A DNA stretch of 64,000 nt. It comes from Nitrosococcus wardiae (GTDB lineage: Bacteria; Pseudomonadota; Gammaproteobacteria; Nitrosococcales; Nitrosococcaceae). Both the position numbers and the translations under genes were made by a program. The notes under the pieces were generated by a model, which saw nothing but the letters and a program-made list of their open reading frames with translations, was not told the origin of the DNA and searched no databases. Numbering within the stretch: position 1 is the first letter of the stretch; each line of letters begins with the position of its first letter. This document shows, in pieces, positions 7,834 through 16,249 of this stretch. The stretch lies in the NCBI RefSeq assembly GCF_004421105.1, contig NZ_CP038033.1:3367659-3431658 (forward strand), in the 5' to 3' direction.

Positions 7834-8717
7834 CAAGACAAGAGGGTCCAGTAATAATTAAGCCGACCCTCGAAGTTCCGGCGCAAAACAGAAGTCTCTT
7901 CGGCAGAGAGATCCCGGGGGCTATCATGGGGAATCAAGGCAATATGGCTGCGGGCCGCCATCCCCTCCAATAGCTGATGGAAGCGATCAGGATTTGGCAA
8001 AACGCCGCGCTCTTGGCACCATTGCCTATATCGTTGCCAGGTCCAAGGAATGGGCATCGACCGCAATCCCTCCCTTTGCGGAAGATCCTGTCCATACCAG
8101 CGAACGAGTAATTCTTCCGTTAAATCCTGATCCAGCAAATTTGCCGGGGGCGGGGAAGAGATCCCTTCTTTCCCATCTAAAAATTCGAGCAGAGTGGTCA
8201 GATCCAACGGCTTCTGGCGGTATGAGTTAATGCCAGCAAGGAGCCTCTGAAGGGAATCTTTTTGGGCTTGGGTGATAAACTCAGTAGGTTGTGGCGGCTG
8301 GATTGAAAAATAGACCGAGTTGCGCTTTCGCCATTGGAATAAATCCTTGGCATGGAGCAAATCTCCAACGGCCTCATCCAGGAATTTCACATAAGCTTTA
8401 GGCACACTACCCCGCAGGGAAGCCTCCGTCCAGGTGGGTTTGGCGTTAAACTGCTGGTGAAGTAATTTATCTTTAAGATACTCGACCGCAGAGCTGCCAA
8501 AATAACAGGGAGTAGCATTGCGTCCGCCTCGGTGAGGCGGATGGCAAAAAACTTGATGACGACGAACCAACTCCTCCAAAGCGGATTCCAACTCTGGTTT
8601 TTTGATTCTAATGTCTAGCTTTCGAAGCTTGGTTGCCAGGGTGGATAGGGGCGTAGGCTTGGGAAGTGCTTTGACGTGCTGAGCAATGAATTCTAAGGTC
8701 AGCTCATCCATAGTCAT
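7833..8717 (-). CDS. Unknown 294-residue protein, first gene of the ATPase-nuclease operon
   Basis: I do not recognise this family. The sequence is soluble and mostly helical, with at least two stretches (residues about 5-75 and 85-155) that look like repeated winged-helix units: helices followed by a basic hairpin such as FQWRKRNSVYFSI. Such domains often bind DNA or protein partners. The start has an AGGAA ribosome-binding site 5 nt upstream, and a second ATG at codon 3 is an alternative. Its TGA overlaps the ATG of the large ATPase gene by one base (TGATG), so the three genes almost certainly act together. It may recognise the substrate for the two ATPases (inference only). Confidence 0.75.
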   Translation of the reverse strand: MTMDELTLEFIAQHVKALPKPTPLSTLATKLRKLDIRIKKPELESALEELVRRHQVFCHPPHRGGRNATPCYFGSSAVEYLKDKLLHQQFNAKPTWTEASLRGSVPKAYVKFLDEAVGDLLHAKDLFQWRKRNSVYFSIQPPQPTEFITQAQKDSLQRLLAGINSYRQKPLDLTTLLEFLDGKEGISSPPPANLLDQDLTEELLVRWYGQDLPQREGLRSMPIPWTWQRYRQWCQERGVLPNPDRFHQLLEGMAARSHIALIPHDSPRDLSAEETSVLRRNFEGRLNYYWTLLS

Positions 8718-9011
8718 ATGGGTTCCTTAAAATATTTTTTAGAATGATCTCCATGTTTGCCTTTGATAAGAGGGTTACCGCAATAAATCGGCTTTTAAAC
8801 TCTTCTTATCGACAAAAGATAGAGCAACATAAACTCAGCCCCTCTTCGTGCCCACAGCGCACGCGACTTGTTGGCTCTTAGGGACGGTTGCGCTCCTTAT
8901 GGGCGCAGGCAAGGCAGCACGAAACCCAGCGCATTCTGCTCAAAATTTTTGCCGAGATAATTAACCAAGAAAAATAGGGGTATTTTAGCCACAGCCCCAA
9001 ATTGATGATGG

Positions 9012-9067
9012 GTAGGAGCGGCCTTCTGGCCGCGGATACCAAACCGCGTCTTGAAGGCCGCTCCTAC
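9012..9067. repeat. REP-like palindrome, GTAGGAGCGGCCTTC type
   Basis: Perfect 15-bp arms GTAGGAGCGGCCTTC (9012-9026) and GAAGGCCGCTCCTAC (9053-9067) flank a 26-nt centre that contains a second small stem (CCGCGG/ACCGCG). The sequence resembles the widespread GTAGGAGC repetitive extragenic palindromes of gammaproteobacteria. It lies 5 bp beyond the stop of the YeiH-type transporter and could also stabilise or end its transcript. The rest of the 355-bp gap (8718-9072) shows no gene or tRNA; a diverged copy of the CAACAAGT(A)GCGTGCGC motif lies near 8840-8860. Confidence 0.8.
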
Positions 9068-9072
9068 AACAA

Positions 9073-10536
9073 TTACACCGTGGGAGGCACCATCCCATGG
9101 TGAAAGATCCAAGCCACGCCATAGGCAATGGGGGCAATAATCGCAAACAGAGCAATGGCGTAAAGCAGCGCCAATTTGCCCATCCCCTTGAGCTTGCTAA
9201 AGTCGGTGATCACGCCGATGCTGACAAAGGTCAGCATAAACATCATCTTCCGCATGGGTCCTTCCACCACTTCAGCGCCCTGGGTCGCCGTCTCGCTCAA
9301 TTCAGGACCCAAGGTGGCAATTGCCATATAGACAAACCAGGCCAAGAGATAACCCAAGACGAATTTGGGGAAACGATGCCAAATTTCCATCACTCCCACC
9401 TTAGACTGCCCTGGCTGGCGCTCCACCTTGTAAACCCAAATTAGGGCCAAAAGAAAAGCCCAAACACCGATAAACATGTCAATCCAGATTTTGGTCACGA
9501 TGGAGGCCGTCAGAATCCAACCCTCTTGCCAGACCACCCCCAAATTGGCTTCAGCATTGGCCCGCATGAGTTCATCAAGAATAGCGCCAGCAGCCGCATC
9601 GGCCCCGTCGGTCTTGACTGTCATGCCCATGGCAGCCCCGTTGACAATAGGCTGATTAGGCGCCACTGCGGTATAAAAACCGGGCAACACAATGAGCTCA
9701 ATCATGGCAAAGATCACGATCAGCATAGAGACCATGACTGGCAATACGGGACGGGCCCGGATGGCGCCAGCAGTGGCAATAGCGGCCGAGACCCCGCAAA
9801 TGGAAATGCCTGAGGAAAGGACTGCCGAAGCTTCACGGGAGAGGCGAAACACTCGCCGGCTGAGAGTATAGATGATAGGCCAAAATAATAAATAGGCCAC
9901 GAAGGTGGCGGCAATACCGGCAAGGGCCAGTTCAAAGGTAAAGCCCGCCGCTTCGATGGACATGAGACCAATCTTGATCCCCAGATAAACGATCGCAGTC
10001 TTAATGAACCATTCCGGTTTGGCCGCTTCCTTCAAAAACTCGGCAAAACCCTTGAAGAAATTCCCAATAACCAGGCCGACCACCAAGGCCAGCATGTAAG
10101 AGAAACCTCCCCCCAAGGAAAGTCCCCAGGACAAACCATACTTATCGAACTCGTTAACGGAGGCCTTAAAGTGGGCTTCGTGACCCATAATCCACACCGC
10201 CCAGGTCATGACAAAAAGGAGGCTCCAACCGGCAAAAAAGCGTTTTAAATCGAGTTTCATGGCGGCCGCCCCGAGACAGGTCAGAGCAGTAAACACTAAA
10301 TAAGTGACCAGTAAGGAAAGGAGCGGGTGCCACTCTTGGTAACCGGTCACTTTCAAGGCTTTATCCCAAGAAAAATCTCCCCACACCCAGGTCCCGGTTT
10401 TTGCCATCCAACCGACTAAATCCCAACCCCAAATAGAGGTCAAACCGGCCAGAAACATAATCAAACCTAGCCAGACCGCCCACCAATCTTCAGTGGTGGC
10501 CATACCGGAGTACCATCTCCGATTAACTCCAGCCAT
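9073..10536 (-). CDS. YeiH/UPF0324-family putative sulfate exporter, membrane protein
   Basis: The 487-residue protein has roughly eleven hydrophobic segments and the SSGISICGVSAAIATAGA motif region typical of the YeiH (Cons_hypoth698) family. Members are inner-membrane proteins, often named putative sulfate exporters, with little biochemical proof. The N-terminus (about 150 residues with three or four extra membrane spans) is longer than in E. coli YeiH, giving a larger member of the family. The start has a GGGGGAA ribosome-binding site 5 nt upstream; an internal Met at residue 13 is an alternative. A REP-like hairpin follows the stop. Substrate is uncertain. Confidence 0.85.
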   Translation of the reverse strand: MAGVNRRWYSGMATTEDWWAVWLGLIMFLAGLTSIWGWDLVGWMAKTGTWVWGDFSWDKALKVTGYQEWHPLLSLLVTYLVFTALTCLGAAAMKLDLKRFFAGWSLLFVMTWAVWIMGHEAHFKASVNEFDKYGLSWGLSLGGGFSYMLALVVGLVIGNFFKGFAEFLKEAAKPEWFIKTAIVYLGIKIGLMSIEAAGFTFELALAGIAATFVAYLLFWPIIYTLSRRVFRLSREASAVLSSGISICGVSAAIATAGAIRARPVLPVMVSMLIVIFAMIELIVLPGFYTAVAPNQPIVNGAAMGMTVKTDGADAAAGAILDELMRANAEANLGVVWQEGWILTASIVTKIWIDMFIGVWAFLLALIWVYKVERQPGQSKVGVMEIWHRFPKFVLGYLLAWFVYMAIATLGPELSETATQGAEVVEGPMRKMMFMLTFVSIGVITDFSKLKGMGKLALLYAIALFAIIAPIAYGVAWIFHHGMVPPTV

Positions 10537-10630
10537 TGATACTTCCCCCTTTTTTCTTCTTACTCAGCAATCACCCGTCAATAATCCGGCGATTGGAATC
10601 TCAGGTTTTCCTGCGGCAGTTTTATGAAAG

Positions 10631-10885
10631 CTACAGGCGCAGCAGAACATAGCGGTTGAAATAATGATAGGCATATTGCCGGATCCACGTGGGTATGGTG
10701 TCGTAATCAAAACCCATGAACACCGTCACCTGACTAGATGCTGGAAAATCCCCCCTTTCCCGCAGGCACTGGATAAGGTCTTGGTCCAGTTCAAATAAAG
10801 TCCGACCACGGGCTTCCAGGGTTGGGTGGCGAACAATCCAGTAGGTACCGTCATGGATCAGGCTAACTTCCAAATCCGCTTTCAT
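10631..10885 (-). CDS. Conserved-looking small soluble protein, unknown function
   Basis: This 84-residue protein has no membrane segment or signal peptide. Its first half (EVSLIHDGTYWIVRHP) looks like two beta strands followed by an LFELDQDLIQCLRE helix, an arrangement that recalls HicB/antitoxin-like small alpha-beta folds, but no toxin gene adjoins it. The C-terminus is aromatic (YAYHYFNRY). It lies 12 nt downstream of a small membrane protein gene on the same strand, so the two are probably co-transcribed. I do not recognise the family. Confidence 0.6.
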   Translation of the reverse strand: MKADLEVSLIHDGTYWIVRHPTLEARGRTLFELDQDLIQCLRERGDFPASSQVTVFMGFDYDTIPTWIRQYAYHYFNRYVLLRL

Positions 10886-10897
10886 TACGGCATCACT

Positions 10898-11101
10898 TTA
10901 GGAAAGCAAAAATTGATTAATCAAAAACCCGAGTATTACTAGAGCAACAATCCCAACACCAATGCTCCAGAGACATAACTGGGTTTCCCACTCCGCCCAA
11001 GGTTCAGATTCTCCAAGCACTGGTTCACTGAATTCCCCTTTGCTACTAAGCTTCGAGACGATTTGCTCCTCGGTGGTTTTCTTCCCGTTGATTTCCGCCA
11101 T
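10898..11101 (-). CDS. Small single-span membrane protein
   Basis: The 67-residue product has a polar, charged N-terminus (residues 1-44) and one C-terminal hydrophobic helix of about 20 residues (GVGIVALVILGFLINQF), so it is probably a tail-anchored inner-membrane protein with the N-terminus in the cytoplasm. A clear AGGAGG-like ribosome-binding site (reverse of the TTCCTCC at 11107-11113) precedes the ATG, which supports it as a real gene. It is transcribed divergently from the downstream histidine kinase. Function unknown. Confidence 0.65.
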   Translation of the reverse strand: MAEINGKKTTEEQIVSKLSSKGEFSEPVLGESEPWAEWETQLCLWSIGVGIVALVILGFLINQFLLS

Positions 11102-11247
11102 AGTTTATTCCTCCTGGATAAGGTTTCTATATATAAGCCAACCCCATGCTCGGTGGCAACCTTTACCATTCTACTCAAAAAGTTAGATCGCAGTATTGTC
11201 CCCTGACGCTTCTCGGTTTAGTCTGCTCACCTTAGAAGAGGATTATC

Positions 11248-12786
11248 ATGGGAAATAAGCATCCAAACCTGCAACCTTCAATACCCTTCTCTGGGTTGTT
11301 TAAAGCGGCATTAGAAGCCTGCGCCGATCGTATTTATATCTACGATGGGGAGGGGCGTTATCTCTACGCCAACCCTAGCGGACTAGAGGAACTTGGCTTA
11401 TCTTTGGAGGCCGTGATTGGGCGCTCTTGGCGAGAACTTGGGCTGCCCACCGGCATTATGGAGCGCTTTGAGAATGATCTCCAAACCGTCATTACTTCTG
11501 GAAACCCCCAGATTAGCCTAATCATTTATTCCCGGGATGGGGGTAGTCGGTACTATGAATACCTACTCAGTCCCGTTAAGAACACCGCCAATACTGTTCA
11601 GATGGTCGTCGCCACCGGGCGTGATATTACCCCACTGATTGAAGCAGAAAAACAAGCCCAAGAAAATCAGCAGCGCTTTCGTAACCTTTGCGAAGCGGCA
11701 CCTGATGGGATCGTGCTAGTCAACCCAGAAGGCGCTATCTCCTTGGTCAATACCCAAACCGAGAAGATCTTTGGCTACCCCCGGGAAGCACTGCTTGGTC
11801 AACCCCTCGAAAAACTTATCCCCGAACGTTACCGTAGACTACAGAAGCATTACCGAACCACTTACCGGCAATCGCCGTCAACTCGGGAGATGGGTATCGG
11901 TAGAGAACTTTACGGCCTAAGAGCGGACGGAACTGAATTTCCTGTTGAGGTAGCCCTGAGTCCTTTCGTATCCCAAGGGGGCACTCAAACCATTGCCATT
12001 ATTCGTGACATTACGGTGCGAAAGCGGGCCGAGGAGAAAATTAGAGGACTGAACCGTTCCTTACAACATAAACTCCAGGAGCTAGCGAGAGCAAACCAAG
12101 AACTCGAGGCTTTTAGTTACTCGGTCTCCCATGATCTGCGCGCGCCCCTCCGAGCCATGAGAGGATTTAGTAGGGTTCTTTGGGAGGATTATGGAGAAGT
12201 TCTGGACGAAGATGGCAAACACTATCTCAGCCGGATTCAAGGAGCCAGCCAGCGGATGGGATTGCTGCTCGATGGCTTGCTCCAACTCTCGCGCATCAAC
12301 CGCCACGAACTCGACCGTTCGAAACTTAATCTCTCCGTCTTAGCCGCTGAAATCGTCAACGAACTCCGTCAGGAGCAGCCTGAACGGGAGGTGAACATTG
12401 ACATTCAACCGAACATGATCGCAGCGGCTGATAGTGGACTGCTCCGAATCTGCCTTGAAAACTTGCTTTCAAACGCTTGGAAATACACCCGAGAGCAAAA
12501 ATACCCCCACGTGAAATTTACCTGTCTGGAAAAGGAGGGGGAGCAAATATTTACCATCAGTGATAATGGGGCGGGTTTCAACCCGAACTACCAGTCCAAG
12601 CTGTTCCACGTTTTCCGGCGGCTACATAATGAGCACGAATTTGAAGGATTAGGTATCGGTCTAGCGACAGTACAACGTGTGGTACACCGCCATGGGGGGA
12701 CCATTTGGGCTGAGGGAGAAGAAGGCCAAGGTGCTTCCTTTTGTTTTACGCTAAGCCCCCTTAACCTTAAAGAGAAGAGGCGATGA
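11248..12786 (+). CDS. PAS-PAS sensor histidine kinase, cytoplasmic
   Basis: The 512-residue kinase has two PAS domains (about 15-130 and 140-255), a coiled linker, a HisKA domain with the phosphoacceptor His in VSHDLRAPLR (near residue 293), and a HATPase domain with N (LSNAWKY), G1 (DNGAGF) and G2 (GLGIGLATV) boxes. There is no membrane segment, so it senses a cytoplasmic cue, possibly redox or a small ligand through PAS. The HisKA type resembles phytochrome-like kinases that signal to small stand-alone receivers. Its stop overlaps (ATGA) the start of such a receiver gene, but only a stub of that gene remains, so the kinase may be an orphan. Confidence 0.92.
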   Translation: MGNKHPNLQPSIPFSGLFKAALEACADRIYIYDGEGRYLYANPSGLEELGLSLEAVIGRSWRELGLPTGIMERFENDLQTVITSGNPQISLIIYSRDGGSRYYEYLLSPVKNTANTVQMVVATGRDITPLIEAEKQAQENQQRFRNLCEAAPDGIVLVNPEGAISLVNTQTEKIFGYPREALLGQPLEKLIPERYRRLQKHYRTTYRQSPSTREMGIGRELYGLRADGTEFPVEVALSPFVSQGGTQTIAIIRDITVRKRAEEKIRGLNRSLQHKLQELARANQELEAFSYSVSHDLRAPLRAMRGFSRVLWEDYGEVLDEDGKHYLSRIQGASQRMGLLLDGLLQLSRINRHELDRSKLNLSVLAAEIVNELRQEQPEREVNIDIQPNMIAAADSGLLRICLENLLSNAWKYTREQKYPHVKFTCLEKEGEQIFTISDNGAGFNPNYQSKLFHVFRRLHNEHEFEGLGIGLATVQRVVHRHGGTIWAEGEEGQGASFCFTLSPLNLKEKRR

Positions 12787-12881
12787 GTAAGGAGAAAATT
12801 GTATTTTTGGTCGAAGATAATCTGGACGATCAGCAACTTTGCCGATTTGCGGGACCAACTATCCCCAGGGCTGGGGGTTAA
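12783..12881 (+). pseudogene. Truncated response-regulator receiver, 32-codon stub
   Basis: Starting at an ATG that overlaps the kinase stop by 4 nt, the frame reads MSKEKIVFLVEDNLDDQQLC, a typical opening of a CheY/Rcp-type receiver with the acidic pair ED at the active site. After about 22 codons the homology stops and the frame closes at TAA (12879-12881). The phosphoacceptor Asp, Thr/Ser and Lys of a receiver are all missing. The downstream DNA is the 3' part of the convergent glycerophosphodiesterase gene, so the rest was deleted, not just frameshifted. The intact equivalent arrangement exists at 31.7-33.3 kb. Confidence 0.8.
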
Positions 12882-13677
12882 ACACACCCGCCAATCCCGG
12901 CTCTACCGCAGGCGTTGTCACCGAAGTTTGTGGCTGTGGGCCACTGGTGGTATGGAATAGGGGGTGCTGCAACATCTCCCCAATAGCCATGGTCTCGATA
13001 AACTCCACCCCCCAAGCGGCATATTCCAATGCCTTCTCCGCCTCGGTAATCTCATAAATAGCCCAGCTCCAGGGGTATTGGGCAAAATCTTTCCATCCTG
13101 GAGGAATGCGGGTCCAATTGCAAAATACATATTCCGGGTTAAGCCTAAGGGCGGCCGCCAGATCCCAGGAAGAGAGAACCCAACCAGTAGCCGCCATTCC
13201 CCCTTCCCTGGCAAGGGAAATGGCCTGAGCTTCGAATGAGATCAGGACGCATTGGGCCTTCACAGGCTCCAAAACACTCAACACCTGGGATACTGCCTTT
13301 TGAATTCCAAAACGTTGTAGGCTCTGGGTCTTAATCTCCACAAAGGCAGTCACCTGGGGAAACCCTTTTAGCCAAAGGACAATATTTTCCAAGGTGGACA
13401 GCTGCACCTCCGGAAAAGAGGGACCAAAGCGGGCGGCTTCGTTGACACAAATATGCTCAAGATCGGCCGAATTCATCTCGAAGATAGATCCTTCATGCCC
13501 TGCAGTACGCAGGAGGGTATCGTCGTGGAGCACCACGGGGATCTCATCAGCAGTCAACTGCACATCAAACTCCACCCAGCGTGCGCCAGCACTGACAGCA
13601 GCATCTAGACTTAGCAGGGTATTCTCCGGAAACGCTTTGGCATAACCCCGATGGGCAATCAATTGAGGTATTTTCAT
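12859..13677 (-). CDS. Glycerophosphodiester phosphodiesterase
   Basis: The 272-residue enzyme hydrolyses glycerophosphodiesters from phospholipid turnover to glycerol-3-phosphate and an alcohol. It shows the GDPD motifs AHRGY (about 8-12) and ENT near the N-terminus, the metal ligands in EFDVQLTADEIPVVLHDD, and the conserved EIK strand. There is no signal peptide, so it is of the cytoplasmic UgpQ type. The last 25 or so residues (Pro/Thr-rich) exceed the usual family end and overlap the truncated receiver stub on the other strand, suggesting the C-terminus was altered by the same deletion. Confidence 0.92.
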   Translation of the reverse strand: MKIPQLIAHRGYAKAFPENTLLSLDAAVSAGARWVEFDVQLTADEIPVVLHDDTLLRTAGHEGSIFEMNSADLEHICVNEAARFGPSFPEVQLSTLENIVLWLKGFPQVTAFVEIKTQSLQRFGIQKAVSQVLSVLEPVKAQCVLISFEAQAISLAREGGMAATGWVLSSWDLAAALRLNPEYVFCNWTRIPPGWKDFAQYPWSWAIYEITEAEKALEYAAWGVEFIETMAIGEMLQHPLFHTTSGPQPQTSVTTPAVEPGLAGVFNPQPWG

Positions 13678-13825
13678 GAATAGTCGTCCTTTGGAGATGG
13701 CTGGACCATCCTGCTACTCATATTCCCCTTTTATCTCCATGGATAATAGAGCAGAAAAAATGTTCGAGCTAGGCCCCTAAAATTTAACACTAGCTCGCGG
13801 CCTCCTTTACCCTCCGCGTCAAGCC

Positions 13826-15499
13826 CTATGAAGACAAAGGCTTGTAGCGGATACGGTGGGGCTGATCCGCGGCCTCCCCCAAACGCCGACGGCGGTCCGC
13901 TTCATAATCGGCATAGTTACCCTCGAACCAAACCACCCGGCTGTCACCTTCGAAGGCGAGCATATGGGTGGCAGTACGATCGAGAAACCAGCGATCATGG
14001 GAAATCACAACGGCACAACCAGGAAAGTTTAAGAGGGCCTGTTCCAGGGCTCGCAAGGTTTCCACATCCAAGTCATTGGTCGGTTCATCGAGAAGGAGAA
14101 CATTCCCCCCGGTGCGAAGCAGTTTTGCTAGATGCACGCGATTGCGTTCCCCCCCGGAAAGATCTCCGATACGTTTTTGCTGATCCGAGCCCTTAAAGTT
14201 AAATCGCCCTACATAGGCACGGGAGGGAGTCTCATAGGTCCCTACTTTGATAATATCTTGACCTTCCGAAATTTCTTCCCACACGGTTTTACTGGCATCC
14301 AAAGCTTCCCGGCTCTGATCCACATAAGCCAAATCAACCGTCTCCCCCAGCCGGATTTCACCGGCATCCGGCTGCTCTTGACCCACAACCATTCTAAATA
14401 AGGTGGTTTTACCTGTGCCGTTAGCGCCGATGATTCCCACAATCCCCCCGGGGGGAAGGCTAAAACTGAGATCATCAATGAGTAAACGATCCCCAAAGCC
14501 CTTGCGCAGCCCCTGGGCCTCCACCACCACATCCCCAAGACGGGGGCCGGGCGGGATATAGATCTCATTGGTCTCATTACGCTTCTGGTATTCCTGGGAG
14601 GTGAGCTCTTCAAAGCGGGCAAGGCGGGCTTTACTTTTAGCATGCCGCCCCTTTGGATTCGCAGAAACCCACTCCAACTCGGCCTTAATTGCTTTAACCC
14701 GCGCTTCTTGCTGCTTTTCTTCCAGTTCCAAGCGTTTTTCCTTTTGCTCTAGCCAGGAGGAGTAGTTCCCTTCCCAGGGTATGCCATGGCCACGATCCAG
14801 TTCTAAGATCCAACCTGCCACGTTATCTAGAAAGTAACGATCGTGAGTCACCGCCACCACCGTCCCCGGATAGTTCTCCAAATAGCGCTCCAACCAAGCC
14901 ACCGATTCCGCATCCAGGTGGTTGGTCGGTTCGTCTAGCAGCAGCATATCCGGTTTCGAAAGAAGCAATCGACAAAGGGCCACACGCCGTTGTTCCCCTC
15001 CCGAAAGATAGGTCACCTCTGCCTCCCACGGCGGGAGACGGAGCGCTTCAGCGGCGACATCAAGCTTATGCTCGAGCTTCCAAGCATCCGCCGCCTCAAT
15101 GGTATCTTGGAGTTGGGCCTGTTCCTCAAGGAGAAAATTCATTTCCTCTTCGCTCATCGGCTCGGCAAATAGCATGCTGATCTCGTTGAAACGATCCAAC
15201 GCGGCTTTTATCTCGGCAACGCCCTCTTCTACATTACCCCGGACATTTTTCTCCGGATCCAATTGAGGTTCTTGAGAAAGGTAGCCAATCTTGAGACCTT
15301 TTTGGGGAATTGCCTCACCCTCGATATCCTTGTCAATTCCCGCCATAATTTTAAGCAAGGTGGATTTTCCTGCGCCATTGAGACCTAACACCCCAATCTT
15401 CGCCCCCGGGAAAAAAGACAGGGAGATATCACGCAGAATAACCCGCTTCGGTGGTACTACCTTGCCCACTCGCTTCATACTGTAAACATACTGAGCCAT
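13826..15499 (-). CDS. ettA: Energy-dependent translational throttle protein EttA (ABC-F ATPase)
   Basis: EttA binds the ribosomal E site and gates early elongation according to the ATP/ADP ratio. The 557-residue protein has two ABC domains: Walker [10 protein letters not shown] and GANGTGKTT, signatures LSGGEQRR and LSGGERNR, and catalytic Glu in [11 protein letters not shown] and [11 protein letters not shown]. The linker (about 240-320) with its charged arm and the PPGPRLGD segment matches EttA. The start chosen is ATG 15499; a TTG one codon upstream is less likely. It is a single gene with a palindromic terminator just upstream that isolates it from 15607-16182. Confidence 0.95.
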   Translation of the reverse strand: MAQYVYSMKRVGKVVPPKRVILRDISLSFFPGAKIGVLGLNGAGKSTLLKIMAGIDKDIEGEAIPQKGLKIGYLSQEPQLDPEKNVRGNVEEGVAEIKAALDRFNEISMLFAEPMSEEEMNFLLEEQAQLQDTIEAADAWKLEHKLDVAAEALRLPPWEAEVTYLSGGEQRRVALCRLLLSKPDMLLLDEPTNHLDAESVAWLERYLENYPGTVVAVTHDRYFLDNVAGWILELDRGHGIPWEGNYSSWLEQKEKRLELEEKQQEARVKAIKAELEWVSANPKGRHAKSKARLARFEELTSQEYQKRNETNEIYIPPGPRLGDVVVEAQGLRKGFGDRLLIDDLSFSLPPGGIVGIIGANGTGKTTLFRMVVGQEQPDAGEIRLGETVDLAYVDQSREALDASKTVWEEISEGQDIIKVGTYETPSRAYVGRFNFKGSDQQKRIGDLSGGERNRVHLAKLLRTGGNVLLLDEPTNDLDVETLRALEQALLNFPGCAVVISHDRWFLDRTATHMLAFEGDSRVVWFEGNYADYEADRRRRLGEAADQPHRIRYKPLSS

Positions 15500-15534
15500 C
15501 AAATTGCCTCGTTAATGGTTAAATCAAATGAGAG

Positions 15535-15593
15535 TTTTCAGTTTCTATAAAAAATGCCGGCATTTTGCCGGCATTTTTTATAGAAACTGAAAA
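15535..15593. terminator. Perfect 28-bp palindrome, bidirectional terminator-like
   Basis: Arms 15535-15562 and 15566-15593 are exact reverse complements over 28 bp with a 3-nt loop (TTT). The core is TGCCGGCA flanked by A/T runs, so a GC stem with a U-tract forms on either strand. It stands downstream of the DUF1134 gene (stop at 15607) and upstream of ettA, and would end transcription of the former. The arms are longer than a normal terminator needs. Confidence 0.85.
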
Positions 15594-15606
15594 TAACGGT
15601 TAGTGC

Positions 15607-16182
15607 TTAAAAAGGAATCCAGGACTTCTTGCGGGTGTAGTGGACATAACCTATGCTAGCACCGGCACGCCAACCTAAGCCCGTACGAATTGGGGCGAGA
15701 ATAAGATCGCCGGTTTGTTGGTAATTGACGCTAACCCCTCCCACCAGATAAAGGCTTCCGTCTACCCCGGGAATCCGTTGAAAAAGATCATCAGTATCTT
15801 TGAGATGATAAACCAAGGTAAAAACCTTGGAAAGGTTGCCGCCAAAATCAAACCCCACCGAGGGACCTTGCCAATAGACTTTTTTTGTCCCCTTTCTTTT
15901 GGTATGCAAAATCCCTTCACCATAACGCAGCCCTATACCAATAGCGCCGCTACCCTCCGTCCCCGTAATATAGCCATTGGGACGACCCTGTTCTTTGAAT
16001 ACTTTCTCTATAGCTTGGGCAAGGGCCTTCGTGGTTTTACCAAAAAATTCCGAGGCCGCATCAATAATTGTCTCTTCTGAATAAGTCTCATCCTCTGCCT
16101 CGTCTTGCTTTTCAGTTGCGCCCACTGTCCCGCAAGCCACTAAAAATACTGCTAATAAAATTAAACGCCAAAATTTGACCAT
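15607..16182 (-). CDS. DUF1134 (EipA-like) lipoprotein
   Basis: This 191-residue envelope protein has a lipoprotein signal with the lipobox LVAC (Cys17), then an acidic linker and a DUF1134 domain recognisable by GYITGTEGSGAIGIGLRYGEG and GPSVGFDFGGNLSKVF. Family member EipA of Brucella supports envelope integrity; here the role is inferred to be similar. The protein probably sits in the periplasm anchored to a membrane. It is followed by a long palindromic terminator and preceded by another lipoprotein gene with a 67-nt gap, so co-transcription is possible. Confidence 0.85.
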   Translation of the reverse strand: MVKFWRLILLAVFLVACGTVGATEKQDEAEDETYSEETIIDAASEFFGKTTKALAQAIEKVFKEQGRPNGYITGTEGSGAIGIGLRYGEGILHTKRKGTKKVYWQGPSVGFDFGGNLSKVFTLVYHLKDTDDLFQRIPGVDGSLYLVGGVSVNYQQTGDLILAPIRTGLGWRAGASIGYVHYTRKKSWIPF

Positions 16183-16249
16183 TTTCTCTAGTGATTGAAT
16201 ACGTGATACGCGCCGTAAACCTTCGCCCCTTCGGGTAAGGGGAAAATCA

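Noticed and set aside
8718-9072. tRNA or small RNA gene in the gap before the YeiH-type transporter
   Set aside because: No cloverleaf arms were found; the only strong structure is the REP-like palindrome.
12859-13057. Frameshifted continuation of the response regulator into the GDPD region
   Set aside because: No receiver motifs (phospho-Asp, Thr, Lys) occur in any frame after the stub, so sequence was lost rather than shifted.
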